The notes below the pieces were generated by a model. That model saw only the letters and a list, made by a program, of their open reading frames with translations, searched no databases and had not been told where the DNA came from. Of a stretch of 64,000 bases of DNA, positions 34,256-41,970 are shown in pieces (the stretch's first letter is position 1; each line of letters begins with the position of its first letter). Source of the DNA: a virus; the IMG/VR virus record IMGVR_UViG_3300005253_000015, positions 47,457 through 111,456 of that record. One strand, given 5' to 3'. Position numbers and translations under genes: made by a program.

Positions 34256-34459
34256 TCACCTATTTTTATCTAATTTATCTAATTTATCACTTAATTGTTT
34301 GATGGCAGTTGTGAATGTAGCCATCATATTTTTTACTGTAATTTGAAATTCTTTAACTGTTTTATCAAACATTTCATTAACGTGTTTTAGTTCCTTAATT
34401 GTGAGATTGTAGAGCCTATCGCTCATATCGTGTATAATGTCTATATCAATGGGGCTCAT
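34256..34459 (-). CDS. Coiled-coil small protein
   Basis: 67 aa, continuous helix (LTIKELKHVNEMFDKTVKEF; TTAIKQLSDKLDKLDK). Stop/start overlap with Pth2 gene (ATGA). Unknown. Confidence 0.52.
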   Translation of the reverse strand: MSPIDIDIIHDMSDRLYNLTIKELKHVNEMFDKTVKEFQITVKNMMATFTTAIKQLSDKLDKLDKNR

Positions 34460-34977
34460 TTTAATACCTCGTCAACAAATTTCTTTTCTTTATTAATCTC
34501 CCGATATTCTATAAGGTCTCTATACTCCTCTTCGTAAGTTTCCCACCATTTATTGATAATCTTTCTAATTTGTTTTTTTTTAATATTCAGCTTTGTCGTA
34601 TATTTATATAATCTTAGCTTCTTTAGACCTGTATATGTGGCTTGTTCCTTTGTTATAGGCTCAGTACAGAACATAAGTGTAGTACCCATAGGAACTTCAT
34701 ATGCTCCAGCATCCCTTTGGATAAATGTTAATATATCATTGTTATTTGATATATCATTCATCAATGCAATTAATTTATCTAAGTTTTTTATTTGTAAAAT
34801 TATTTTAGTTTGTCCACTAGAATACCATCTATAAATTTTACGTTTTAAATCTATTGCATCATGTTGGTAAGCCATAAAAAACATTTTTGATATTACATGC
34901 CCAGCATGAACCATTAATTTTCCTACTGATGCTGGAAAATGTTGACTAACAACTATATATACTTTTAGGTCTCTCAT
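34456..34977 (-). CDS. pth2: Peptidyl-tRNA hydrolase, archaeal type 2
   Basis: 173 aa. VGKLMVHAGHVISKMFF (with K20 and H24) and QRDAGAYEVPMGTTLMFCTEP match the PTH2 family motifs, and the order of strands and helices (GQTKIILQIKNLDKLIALMN) fits. Pth2 releases peptides from tRNAs dropped by stalled ribosomes. A C-terminal basic extension of about 50 residues is unusual. Could support viral translation late in infection; a host-derived acquisition. Confidence 0.83.
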   Translation of the reverse strand: MRDLKVYIVVSQHFPASVGKLMVHAGHVISKMFFMAYQHDAIDLKRKIYRWYSSGQTKIILQIKNLDKLIALMNDISNNNDILTFIQRDAGAYEVPMGTTLMFCTEPITKEQATYTGLKKLRLYKYTTKLNIKKKQIRKIINKWWETYEEEYRDLIEYREINKEKKFVDEVLK

Positions 34978-35297
34978 CTTATCATCTCTAATAATTTTTT
35001 TATATCTTCTTTATTTAAATTATATCCCCAAATATGGTCATACTTATAATTCTGAGTATTCTTTAGATTCTTTATAAAACATTCAAAACTACAGAAGTCA
35101 AACTTCCAATCATCTCTACCCATATGGCTATTACACTCTGGTTGTTCCTCTTTAACCATTCTCATAGTGTATCTCCAACTATCTGAATCTTTTGGGATTT
35201 CCTTATCACAACAGTCGCATAGTGTAATATACTCCTCTTTGAACGTGACTTTCTTACATTTATCACATACTTCTTTCTCTCTTAATACTTCATGCAT
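34974..35297 (-). CDS. Multi-Cys zinc-binding protein
   Basis: 107 aa. VCDKCKKVTF..LCDCCDKEI..PECNSH..FCSFECF: at least three CxxC-type pairs, suggesting two zinc sites. Overlaps pth2 start by 4 nt. Confidence 0.6.
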   Translation of the reverse strand: MHEVLREKEVCDKCKKVTFKEEYITLCDCCDKEIPKDSDSWRYTMRMVKEEQPECNSHMGRDDWKFDFCSFECFIKNLKNTQNYKYDHIWGYNLNKEDIKKLLEMIR

Positions 35298-36000
35298 AAT
35301 TTTTATCCCTCTTGATTTTTGTCATATCAATAATTCCAACGGTATCCCAATCATGTTTCTTATTTCCAGTAAAATCTAAAAAAAACATCCAACAATTAGG
35401 TTTTATATTCTTAATAAATTTAGTGTCATTATATTTGTCAATATATAGTCTATTGATTTTTTGTTGTTCGTATTGATGAATAGCTGCTTGTAGTAAAAAC
35501 TTAAAACTGTAAGACATTAAAGATGGAAAAGTCCCTACTCCTATTTCACGACTCCATAATTCATAATGTATTGATGGTCTAGTGTCTATTAATTTGCCTA
35601 AAGGCTTTGTAATCATCCAATCTGGTACTGAGTCGGTGTTATGTATACCAACATTATGACTATTCTTATCATTCTCTAATTTCATATGAACTAACTCAAC
35701 TATTTTAATCTTTAAGCATTTTGAACATTTATATGTTATAGGTAAATTCTTATCATTGGGTACAGTAACCCATTCATGTTTACAAGGTGGCTTCGAGTCG
35801 GTCATTTTATCTATTGCTTCATATACTCCATCTTCAAATTTCTTATCTGTTATTTTCTCGCCATCTTTTATCTTTTCTAATTCTTTTATTATTTCTTCTG
35901 TTGACCAAATTAATTGAAGTTGGGTTTTGAAGAATTCTATTGACTCATCATTTATACTAGGCTTTAATGTTTTACTTAACTCTTTTTTGTTCATAATCAC
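35290..36000 (-). CDS. Unknown protein with central zinc-binding module
   Basis: 236 aa. Cys/His module PCKHEWVTVPNDKNLPITYKCSKC at about residues 72-95. C-terminal part (GVGTFPSLMSYSFKFLLQAA; CWMFFLDFTGNKKHDWDTVG) is alpha/beta. No family recognised. ATG at 35994 is a second start. Confidence 0.55.
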   Translation of the reverse strand: MIMNKKELSKTLKPSINDESIEFFKTQLQLIWSTEEIIKELEKIKDGEKITDKKFEDGVYEAIDKMTDSKPPCKHEWVTVPNDKNLPITYKCSKCLKIKIVELVHMKLENDKNSHNVGIHNTDSVPDWMITKPLGKLIDTRPSIHYELWSREIGVGTFPSLMSYSFKFLLQAAIHQYEQQKINRLYIDKYNDTKFIKNIKPNCWMFFLDFTGNKKHDWDTVGIIDMTKIKRDKNYA

Positions 36001-36404
36001 ACCTCAAAATAGTTTACTGGTAATAATTTTTGATTATATTTTAGAACATTTTTAATAGTTTGTGCTGTACCATCTGGTAATGATACTAATAATTCGGGCA
36101 TAAATACCTCTTGTAGTGTGAATAGCCCAAAATCTACTGCTTCTAAACGTGATTTTAAATGCCAATAGAAAGCCCTAAATTTCTGACGAGCAAATTGAGG
36201 ATTATCTGGTGTTATTATTTCAAATTGAAAGGCATATTTCTTACCATTATTTTCTAGGGCAAATACTAATCTGAATATCTCTCCATATTCCGTAATTTGA
36301 ATACCAATTAAATTATATTTACGTAATAATTCCTTTATTTTTGCAATTGTATCTCTAATAGATACTTTAGTCCCATAATAGGGAAGTTTATTTGGTTTCT
36401 TCAT
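35997..36404 (-). CDS. Unknown alpha/beta protein
   Basis: 135 aa (YGEIFRLVFALENNGKKYAF; RAFYWHLKSRLEAVDFGLFT; LVSLPDGTAQTIKNVL). No Cys pairs, unlike its neighbours. Possibly a small phage-type protein of unknown fold. ATGA overlap with 36401. Confidence 0.55.
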   Translation of the reverse strand: MKKPNKLPYYGTKVSIRDTIAKIKELLRKYNLIGIQITEYGEIFRLVFALENNGKKYAFQFEIITPDNPQFARQKFRAFYWHLKSRLEAVDFGLFTLQEVFMPELLVSLPDGTAQTIKNVLKYNQKLLPVNYFEV

Positions 36405-36694
36405 TTTCTTATTATCTTAAGCTTTCCTTTCATTACAATTTTTACTAATTCTGTGAAATATTCTCGTGTATCTGAGTCTAATAGGAGATACATTTCATCA
36501 TAATCAATTCTATCTTTAATCTTCATCATATTTATGAAGTCTGCCATAATTCTGCTGGTTTTGTCGGTATTATAGTTACTCTTTTCAATAACGGCACTTC
36601 CAGCTGCCCATATTATTATTGTCAAATCGGGGGGATATATTTTATTTTTCTTAGCCCACTCTGCTACATCTCTTAATGGATTATTCTTTATTAT
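36401..36694 (-). CDS. Unknown protein with apparent ATA start
   Basis: 97 aa from ATA 36694, 6 nt after GAGG (36701-36704). The only ordinary start in frame is a TTG at 36625, which would remove the coding-looking NNPLRDVAEWAKKNKIYPPD. Core TIIIWAAGSAVIEKS; helical C-terminus. Overlaps the upstream gene's end by 14 nt. Confidence 0.5.
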   Translation of the reverse strand: MIKNNPLRDVAEWAKKNKIYPPDLTIIIWAAGSAVIEKSNYNTDKTSRIMADFINMMKIKDRIDYDEMYLLLDSDTREYFTELVKIVMKGKLKIIRK

Positions 36695-37058
36695 CCTTCG
36701 CCTCTTTCATTTCCTTTCTATATTCCTCTTCCATAGCTTTATTGAGTCCCTCTATCTCTTCTTCTTGGTTTCTCCTATTTGTCCAATAATTCTCTTCTTT
36801 CTGTAAGAATTCTTTTTTCCATTCCATATCTTTATCCCATCTTATTTCTAATGCGATACGCCCATTTTCCTCTATACGATAAAATGTTTTTTTATAGTGT
36901 TTAATATGCATACCACATTTAGGGCATTTTGTATAGAAATGGTCTTCGTCTACTTGATATGGTTCGTTCCAACGCTTCATAAGTATATTACAATCACCAC
37001 ATATAACATTTATGGCGTTTACATTAAATCGTTTCTTTCGCTTAGGGTTATTACTCAT
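36681..37058 (-). CDS. Zinc-ribbon protein
   Basis: 125 aa. ICGDCNILMKRW..FYTKCPKCGMHI gives a CxxC/CxxC ribbon at about 19-53; C-terminus is a charged helix. ATGA overlap with neighbour upstream (37055). Confidence 0.6.
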   Translation of the reverse strand: MSNNPKRKKRFNVNAINVICGDCNILMKRWNEPYQVDEDHFYTKCPKCGMHIKHYKKTFYRIEENGRIALEIRWDKDMEWKKEFLQKEENYWTNRRNQEEEIEGLNKAMEEEYRKEMKEAKDNKE

Positions 37059-37279
37059 ATATGTTGACCATTTTTCTCAAACATTTCTGATATAATTTTA
37101 AATACTATTGGGATATTTTTTATTAGATTTTCTAAACATTCTTCTTCTTTTCCATAAAGACAAGTTCCATCCCAGTTTGAATTTGAGCATGGAGTACACA
37201 TTCTATTATACCAATAAACTAAATCAGTTTTATGTTTATTACCTACCTTTATCCAAATTCTTGTATCATCATCAGACAT
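37055..37279 (-). CDS. Cys-containing small protein
   Basis: 74 aa. MCTPCSNSNWDGTCLYGKEEEC: four Cys in 22 residues, then a helix. Unknown. Confidence 0.55.
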   Translation of the reverse strand: MSDDDTRIWIKVGNKHKTDLVYWYNRMCTPCSNSNWDGTCLYGKEEECLENLIKNIPIVFKIISEMFEKNGQHI

Positions 37280-37280
37280 A

Positions 37281-37463
37281 TTATTTACCCTTTTTTGCTT
37301 GTTTCCATTCTTTATAGTCTTCTTTTTTTAATAATCTTAAAGTTGCTTGACTACCACAAGACTGACAGTTAGGTGATACTTTGTAATGGAGAGTATTACA
37401 TTTTCGACATATATATTGATATGTTAGCTTCCACATCTTATAACTCATTATTTTTGGGCTCAA
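37281..37463 (-). CDS. 60-aa zinc-ribbon protein
   Basis: ICRKCNTLHYKVSPNCQSCG then a basic helix (KEDYKEWKQAKKGK). Minimal ribbon plus helix. ATGA overlap upstream with 37460. Confidence 0.57.
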   Translation of the reverse strand: MSPKIMSYKMWKLTYQYICRKCNTLHYKVSPNCQSCGSQATLRLLKKEDYKEWKQAKKGK

Positions 37464-37900
37464 AATTCAATCACCTTAGCTCTTCCAGTTTTATGCTTAT
37501 TTTCATATTTCTTAAAATCATGGCATTGTTTTGTACAGAATCCTTTTAGTTTAGAATACTTATCATTTTTCATTTTAACGTAATGTTTACACCTATCAAT
37601 ACAGCGTTCCTCTAAACCTTTCCAACAATCGGGCATATCATCAACCTCTCCCCTACAATATGTTCGGTCTAATATTCGTAATGTGCCAACTCCACCTGAC
37701 TTATCTCCAAGAATGGAGTTTACCTTCTCCTCATTCCAACAAGCTACAAATACATCTCTAAGAGGTCTAATCCATTTACATGGTAATCGTGGGAAGTCTT
37801 CTAATATATGTATCGTTTCTCTCTTTGCTTCCCTTTCTTTTCTCCACACATCATATTCTTTTGTCATAACTGGTGGAGTATATTTATCTGCTTCAGTCAT
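37460..37900 (-). CDS. Cys-rich protein
   Basis: 146 aa with Cys in LPCKW, VACW, RTYCRG, PDCWKG, ERCIDRCKHY, GFCTKQCHDF: the last six resemble a zinc or Fe-S site. N-terminus polar. No family recognised. Confidence 0.58.
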   Translation of the reverse strand: MTEADKYTPPVMTKEYDVWRKEREAKRETIHILEDFPRLPCKWIRPLRDVFVACWNEEKVNSILGDKSGGVGTLRILDRTYCRGEVDDMPDCWKGLEERCIDRCKHYVKMKNDKYSKLKGFCTKQCHDFKKYENKHKTGRAKVIEF

Positions 37901-38100
37901 TTATCAAATTCCCATGTTTTTGTTATTTCTTTATATTCTGGGCTATTCTGTATATAGTATTCGGGTGAATTCATATTAATTTTAATGTAATTCCATAGAA
38001 AGAAAGCATCACTAAATAATTTTTTAAAGGTCTCTTCTAATTCTCGGTATTTTTGTATTGCTTCAGCTTTATCTATTTTTAAATTCTCTATTTCAGACAT
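37897..38100 (-). CDS. Helical small protein, first gene of the run
   Basis: 67 aa (IQKYRELEETFKKLFSDAFF). It is the promoter-proximal gene of the minus-strand zinc-ribbon run. The ATG lies about 21-35 nt after the TTTATAAAGTTAACA element, so the message is probably leaderless. Confidence 0.58.
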   Translation of the reverse strand: MSEIENLKIDKAEAIQKYRELEETFKKLFSDAFFLWNYIKINMNSPEYYIQNSPEYKEITKTWEFDK

Positions 38101-38178
38101 TAATTAATAATATTTCATTTGTTAACTTTATAAACTTTTGTTAACATTTAAAAATTTTAATGGGATATAATTCTTATA
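38101..38178. promoter_or_regulatory. Divergent promoter, conserved motif (copy 2)
   Basis: TGTTAACTTTATAAA at 38121-38135 (minus-strand TATA element) followed by CTTTTGTTAAC. Plus-strand TATA-like ATTTAAAAATTTTAATG (about 38147) lies about 25-30 nt before the ATG at 38179. Confidence 0.6.
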
Positions 38179-38469
38179 ATGACTGATTTAGATGATTTTT
38201 TAGATAAAACTCATATGAATTTGGGAAATAAGTATGTTCTTAATGATTGCCATAAGATTTTAAGAATAATAAAGGGACATCAATACAGAAAGAAGCATAT
38301 AAGAAAGAGACTAAAGACGAGTAGGTTCTTAACTGAATGGTATATTGACGGTCTTATGATGTTTGGATTATTATATAATTTCTATATTAAAAACTCCTTT
38401 AAAAGTAGATATAGTTATTATGAATTAAGCAAGATAGGAAATCTATACGTAAAAAAATTCGATATATAA
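38179..38469 (+). CDS. Winged-helix-like small protein
   Basis: 96 aa. Helical N-terminus, RKRLKTSRFLTEWYIDGLMM as a recognition-helix-like segment, then a beta wing (SRYSYYELSKIGNLYVKKF). Plausible DNA-binding regulator; pattern only. Ends 2 nt before the convergent tRNA. Confidence 0.5.
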   Translation: MTDLDDFLDKTHMNLGNKYVLNDCHKILRIIKGHQYRKKHIRKRLKTSRFLTEWYIDGLMMFGLLYNFYIKNSFKSRYSYYELSKIGNLYVKKFDI

Positions 38470-38471
38470 AA

Positions 38472-38546
38472 TTGCGGATATTCGATTTGAACGAATAACT
38501 TCGAGATTATGGGTCTCGTGGCATAACCAGATTAGCCTAATCCGCA
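38472..38546 (-). tRNA. tRNA with CAT anticodon (Met or Ile2)
   Basis: Folds as a 75-nt cloverleaf without CCA. Acceptor TGCGGAT pairs with ATCCGCA (7 of 7) with discriminator A; D-stem GGC/GCC; anticodon stem CGAGA/TCTCG with loop CCCATAA; 5-nt variable region; T-stem ATTCG/CGAAT with loop TTCAAAT. Anticodon CAT. The stem lacks the GGG/CCC pairs of initiator tRNAs, so it is an elongator Met or an Ile2 (AUA-reading after C34 modification). C at position 33 instead of T is unusual. Confidence 0.85.
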
Positions 38547-38620
38547 TTAAAATAAAAGTAGTATGACGGCTCAGAGACAAAGGGGTATCTCTTCATAGCC
38601 TTTAAGTGTTATTAATATGT

Positions 38621-38965
38621 TTATGATACTATGCTTGGAAGTATATCCGAATCATCCTCTCCCTCAGATTCGTCTTCTTCATCAGTTTCTTCTCCTTCAG
38701 CTTCCTTTTCTATTATCTCTTCAACTTTTTCTAATATTGATGCTTTATCTGCTGAATACAAAAATATTTGTGAACTTGCTTCATCGAAGAATGATTTATC
38801 TTCATCAAGACTTAAACCAGCTTCTTTAGCTGCTGCCATGATTGTATTAAAGACATCCTTACTTCCTTCGGCTACTTCAGCTCTTACCATATAATATCCC
38901 TTGGTAATAACATCCTTATTAACAGCATAACCACTATCAGTTAGAAATTTTCCTATTTTTGACAT
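38621..38965 (-). CDS. Protein with very acidic C-terminus
   Basis: 114 aa. The first about 80 residues are alpha/beta (KIGKFLTDSGYAVNKDVITK; GYYMVRAEVAEGSKDVFNTI). The last 30 are Glu/Asp-rich (EAEGEETDEEDESEGEDD), which suggests a DNA mimic or a chaperone tail. Own TATA-like TTATAAATAAAAAATTAG about 25 nt upstream. The 38966-39174 gap holds only this promoter and AT-rich sequence. Confidence 0.58.
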   Translation of the reverse strand: MSKIGKFLTDSGYAVNKDVITKGYYMVRAEVAEGSKDVFNTIMAAAKEAGLSLDEDKSFFDEASSQIFLYSADKASILEKVEEIIEKEAEGEETDEEDESEGEDDSDILPSIVS

Positions 38966-39174
38966 TTTTTTCTACCTAATTTTTTATTTATAATTTAAAA
39001 TTGTATATCAACTTAATAAGTTTTTTGTAAAGAAGGAGTGAAAAGAGATAAAAATACCATTTTAAATAGTGTGGAAGGATTAGAAGTAAATCATGTTAAA
39101 ATGTATATTATTTGATTTTTAATAGTATATTATCTCTAAAGGGGTTGTTAATAAAAAAAGGGTTAATAGAATAT

Positions 39175-39399
39175 TTAAATATTTGCGTTAGATTTTGGTT
39201 TGTCTTCAGTTTTATTTTTACCTATGACCGCTTTCATTATATTCTCCGCTGTTTTTAGAACGATATTACTATCCTTATTTAACTCATTATCACAACATTT
39301 CTCGAAGTTATCACTACCTAAACCCTCAGTTGTGGCACACTTTTTAAATATATTAGTGTATGAGGTCTTATTTTCTTTTTTTTCTGACATATTATTCAT
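39175..39399 (-). CDS. Small polar protein
   Basis: 74 aa, Lys/Asn/Glu-rich, with FKKCATTEG and FEKCC. No motif. An ATG at 39390 (MSEKKEN) is an alternative that avoids overlap with the upstream gene. Confidence 0.5.
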   Translation of the reverse strand: MNNMSEKKENKTSYTNIFKKCATTEGLGSDNFEKCCDNELNKDSNIVLKTAENIMKAVIGKNKTEDKPKSNANI

Positions 39400-39649
39400 T
39401 ACTTAATTTTTCTTTTAATTTTGCTATCTCATCTTTTAAATGTTGTTTTTTCTCTTTCTTTCCTTCTCTGAGCTCTTTACGCATTATATTACCTGCCATT
39501 TTAAGTATGCGTTTCTTCATTTTACCCATAATAATCTCTTCATAGAGATGTTTTATTTCAATATTAGTTAGGGTATTAATATTGGCGGCAGCGTACTTCA
39601 CTCGTTCATTAAAAGTTCTTTCGGAGCTTAGCATATCTTCTTTTTCCAT
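39392..39649 (-). CDS. Coiled-coil protein
   Basis: 85 aa; residues 40-85 (KMKKRILKMAGNIMRKELRE..DEIAKLKEKLSNE) are helical and basic/acidic alternating. Unknown; next to 39658 in the same unit. Confidence 0.52.
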   Translation of the reverse strand: MEKEDMLSSERTFNERVKYAAANINTLTNIEIKHLYEEIIMGKMKKRILKMAGNIMRKELREGKKEKKQHLKDEIAKLKEKLSNE

Positions 39650-39657
39650 AAGTATAT

Positions 39658-40020
39658 TTATTCCTCGTTTTTTTTTTGTTCATTATCTATTTTTTTGACA
39701 GTTGAACCATCATTAGAGTAGTATATATCTTCTGATGTCGTATTATTTTTACTTGGTGCTTTAGTTGTTTCTGCATCCCATCCATATGGCTCACCACTAT
39801 TGTTATAATGAATCTTATCAATATCGACAGCAGTTCCTTGTTCATAATCGTTTATTCTTATGGGAGCAGTACCAGTATTCAAGTCTGGTTTAGCATTTGG
39901 GTCTATATTAACTTGTACTTTTTCTTGAGGTATTCTTTTAATTAACTCAAATATAGATTGTATTAATAATGCGATATCTCCATCTTCTAGTTTTATGCTA
40001 ATATTTATTTCCATAGTCAT
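39658..40020 (-). CDS. Fibre-related small protein with APSKN motif
   Basis: 120 aa. N-terminal beta strand and helix (INISIKLEDGDIALLIQSIF), then GEPYGWDAETTKAPSKNNTT, a degenerate copy of the Y-x-x-W..APSKNAVYD repeat of the large fibres, and DIYYSNDGSTVKKI. Likely an appendage or baseplate component encoded far from the fibre cluster. Confidence 0.55.
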   Translation of the reverse strand: MTMEINISIKLEDGDIALLIQSIFELIKRIPQEKVQVNIDPNAKPDLNTGTAPIRINDYEQGTAVDIDKIHYNNSGEPYGWDAETTKAPSKNNTTSEDIYYSNDGSTVKKIDNEQKKNEE

Positions 40021-40040
40021 TATATTATATTCTCATTCCA

Positions 40041-40211
40041 TTATATAATTTTTTCGATAGTTATAGTTAATTTTTTAGTGCCCGAATCATGTATAATTTT
40101 CATCATATCACCACTAATTTTCTTTTCTAACTCCTCAAATGAATCATACGCAAAACTTTGTGTAAAGTCCATACCTTCACCAATCCGAAAGTAATGTATT
40201 AAGAATTTCAT
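40041..40211 (-). CDS. 56-aa protein
   Basis: MKFLIHYFRIGEGMDFTQSF.. ending LTITIEKII: beta-alpha-beta pattern. Start overlaps the HNH gene's stop by 4 nt (ATGA). Unknown. Confidence 0.5.
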   Translation of the reverse strand: MKFLIHYFRIGEGMDFTQSFAYDSFEELEKKISGDMMKIIHDSGTKKLTITIEKII

Positions 40212-40543
40212 GATTTAGCTCCTTTACGATGAATGTGCCCATGACAGGCAACACATATAGTTATTAGAAAGTCTGGATGTAAACAAATCTCTGGAAATAC
40301 TCTCAAGCTTCTTATATGATGTACATAATTGGCGTATTTATCACCACAGAATCTACATATAAAGTTGTCTCTTTTTAATATCTCAGCAGACCTAATTCCC
40401 CATTCTAATGTTGAATAGAAACCATTTGCGAATTCATTGATTCCACGAAACTCATCTTGTATCTCCTCAAGAGTATATCCCAATACTGATACACAACTAT
40501 CCATTAATAGCTCTTGTGCCTTATCACTAACAGTCATTATCAT
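40208..40543 (-). CDS. HNH endonuclease
   Basis: 111 aa. RDNFICRFCGDKYANYVHHI..LITICVACHGHIH has the CxxC..HH..CxxC..H layout of HNH nucleases (classic type, unlike the three HTH-HNH genes). N-terminus helical. Possibly involved in DNA packaging, restriction or homing. Overlaps the upstream gene by 17 nt. Confidence 0.78.
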   Translation of the reverse strand: MIMTVSDKAQELLMDSCVSVLGYTLEEIQDEFRGINEFANGFYSTLEWGIRSAEILKRDNFICRFCGDKYANYVHHIRSLRVFPEICLHPDFLITICVACHGHIHRKGAKS

Positions 40544-40796
40544 TATTACCAGCCGTTATAATATCACGTAAATCTTCTGGTGTTAATTCTTGTGCTTTTT
40601 CGTATGCTATTATTTTATCCTTAAATTCTTGTAGTTCTTTATTTTCTTTAAGTATGTCCGTTATACATTTTCCATTATTAATATAGTAATCAACGAAATC
40701 TCTAATCGGTTTTTTCATTTCCTCAAGCATGGATTCTGGGACTCTGATTCCTATAACTTTAGTTACTTCTCCGTATTTATGTTTTTTTGCGATTAT
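40527..40796 (-). CDS. Ribbon-helix-helix-like protein with apparent ATA start
   Basis: 89 aa from ATA 40796, 6 nt after GAGG (40803-40806). The first ATG (40730) would cut into KVIGIRVPESMLEEMKKPIR, which reads as the strand plus helix of an RHH domain, so the true start must be upstream where only ATT/ATA/ATC exist. C-terminal helices follow. Probable regulator. Confidence 0.52.
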   Translation of the reverse strand: MIAKKHKYGEVTKVIGIRVPESMLEEMKKPIRDFVDYYINNGKCITDILKENKELQEFKDKIIAYEKAQELTPEDLRDIITAGNNDNDC

Positions 40797-41082
40797 AATA
40801 CGCCTCTAAGACCTTTATTGCCTCATCAAGTAATTCTGCCCTTTCTCTCTGGTGTTGATTCATTATTGCGTATATAGTATCTTTTTTTTCAGCGTATTCG
40901 TTTTTCTCATCATCCCAAGTACCAGTAGTCCATCGACAATTACAATTGGCTCTGTACGTTCTAAGAATTCTTAAAGTATATTCTTTATCTGGAGTGGAGT
41001 CTATATGTAGAACGGGTTCTTGTGTCAATGGTGATAAATTAAATTTTTCAGCAGTTTCTATTAATGATTCTTTATCTGTCAT
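40777..41082 (-). CDS. Unknown protein
   Basis: 101 aa: polar N-terminus, NCNCRW in the middle, helical C-terminus (QRERAELLDEAIKVLEAYYN). ATG about 25 nt after the conserved TATA element (copy 3), so probably leaderless. Heads the unit that includes the HNH gene. Confidence 0.55.
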   Translation of the reverse strand: MTDKESLIETAEKFNLSPLTQEPVLHIDSTPDKEYTLRILRTYRANCNCRWTTGTWDDEKNEYAEKKDTIYAIMNQHQRERAELLDEAIKVLEAYYNRKKT

Positions 41083-41191
41083 TAGTGTAAATTTGATGTG
41101 TTAACTTTATAAATATTATGGTTTACCGTAAATTTTTAAATGCGTAAATCTAAGATTATGTATATAACATTATATTTTTAAAGCTTTAATA
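41083..41191. promoter_or_regulatory. Divergent promoter, conserved motif (copy 3)
   Basis: TGTTAACTTTATAAA at 41099-41113 followed by TATTATGGTTTACC; on the minus strand it is a TATA element about 25 nt before 41082. Plus-strand TATATTTTTAAAGC lies about 20 nt before the ATG at 41192. Confidence 0.6.
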
Positions 41192-41503
41192 ATGCCTCAG
41201 CCTAATATTACTACTGGTGATAGGTCTGCTAGAAGAGTAGCGGATGTTCTATTTACGGCATTAACACCTTCTAATGCGGATAAACTATGTGAGGCTATAA
41301 ATATTGCGGTGTGTGATTATAGGTTTGTTATATTGGATAACATGATTGATGACAGCCCAGACATATTTAATGCTAGTCTGAGAAGAACCCTTACCGATAT
41401 TGCCACTGCCTCTGATATGGCTCTGGGCGGTAAATGTGTTATTAAATGTAAACTAACACCCGAAGCTAGAGATGATTTAATAACAAGATTGGGACAAGTA
41501 TGA
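41192..41503 (+). CDS. Unknown protein
   Basis: 103 aa, helical, with higher GC than its neighbours (RSARRVADVLFTALTPSNAD; LGGKCVIKCKLTPEARDDL). No family recognised. ATGA overlap with 41500. Its composition hints at a recent acquisition. Confidence 0.55.
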   Translation: MPQPNITTGDRSARRVADVLFTALTPSNADKLCEAINIAVCDYRFVILDNMIDDSPDIFNASLRRTLTDIATASDMALGGKCVIKCKLTPEARDDLITRLGQV

Positions 41504-41709
41504 TAGAAATAAAAAAGGAAATTGAAATAGAAGATATTAAGAACGAGGTTGTTGATGTTAAGGAACTAAGAAAGCTCCTACGGGATTTTATGTTATGGTA
41601 TGACGGCTATACTCGTGGAGAACCTACACCAATAAGAAAGTTAATTACTCTATATGTAAATATTGAGACATTACTTTTTGGAAAAATAAAAACACCTTCA
41701 TGGAAATAA
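41500..41709 (+). CDS. Small helical protein
   Basis: 69 aa (VVDVKELRKLLRDFMLWYDG; ITLYVNIETLLFGKI). No motif. Ends 2 nt before a convergent small gene. Confidence 0.5.
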   Translation: MIEIKKEIEIEDIKNEVVDVKELRKLLRDFMLWYDGYTRGEPTPIRKLITLYVNIETLLFGKIKTPSWK

Positions 41710-41711
41710 CA

Positions 41712-41867
41712 TTATAGAAAGAAAAAATGTCTTTCATCATAATTCTTTTTTTTATATTTTAAAACTTTCTTAAGTTCACTCTTCACTTCTCTAGAAATAT
41801 AGTCTTTTAAGGTTAAAAATACCCTTTTCTCGATATTTTTTATCTCTAATTCATCTAATTGTATCAT
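41712..41867 (-). CDS. 51-aa helical protein
   Basis: MIQLDELEIKNIEKRVFLTL.. continuing as a basic helix (VKSELKKVLKYKKK). Single minus gene in a plus region. The 41868-41970 gap has only AT-rich promoter-like sequence. Confidence 0.42.
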   Translation of the reverse strand: MIQLDELEIKNIEKRVFLTLKDYISREVKSELKKVLKYKKKNYDERHFFFL

Positions 41868-41970
41868 CGAAAAAATGATGGTTTAAAATACGTTTAAATG
41901 AATGGTCTGAAATAGTTTACTAATATGTATAGAAAGGCTTAAAAAGTTAATATCCAATTTAATAATTACT

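Noticed and set aside
38472-38546. Initiator tRNA
   Set aside because: The anticodon stem is CGAGA/TCTCG, lacking the GGG/CCC pairs typical of initiators, despite the CAT anticodon.
38617-38894. Ser/Leu-rich plus frames
   Set aside because: Antisense to the acidic tail of 38621-38965 (GAA/GAT complement gives TTC/ATC).
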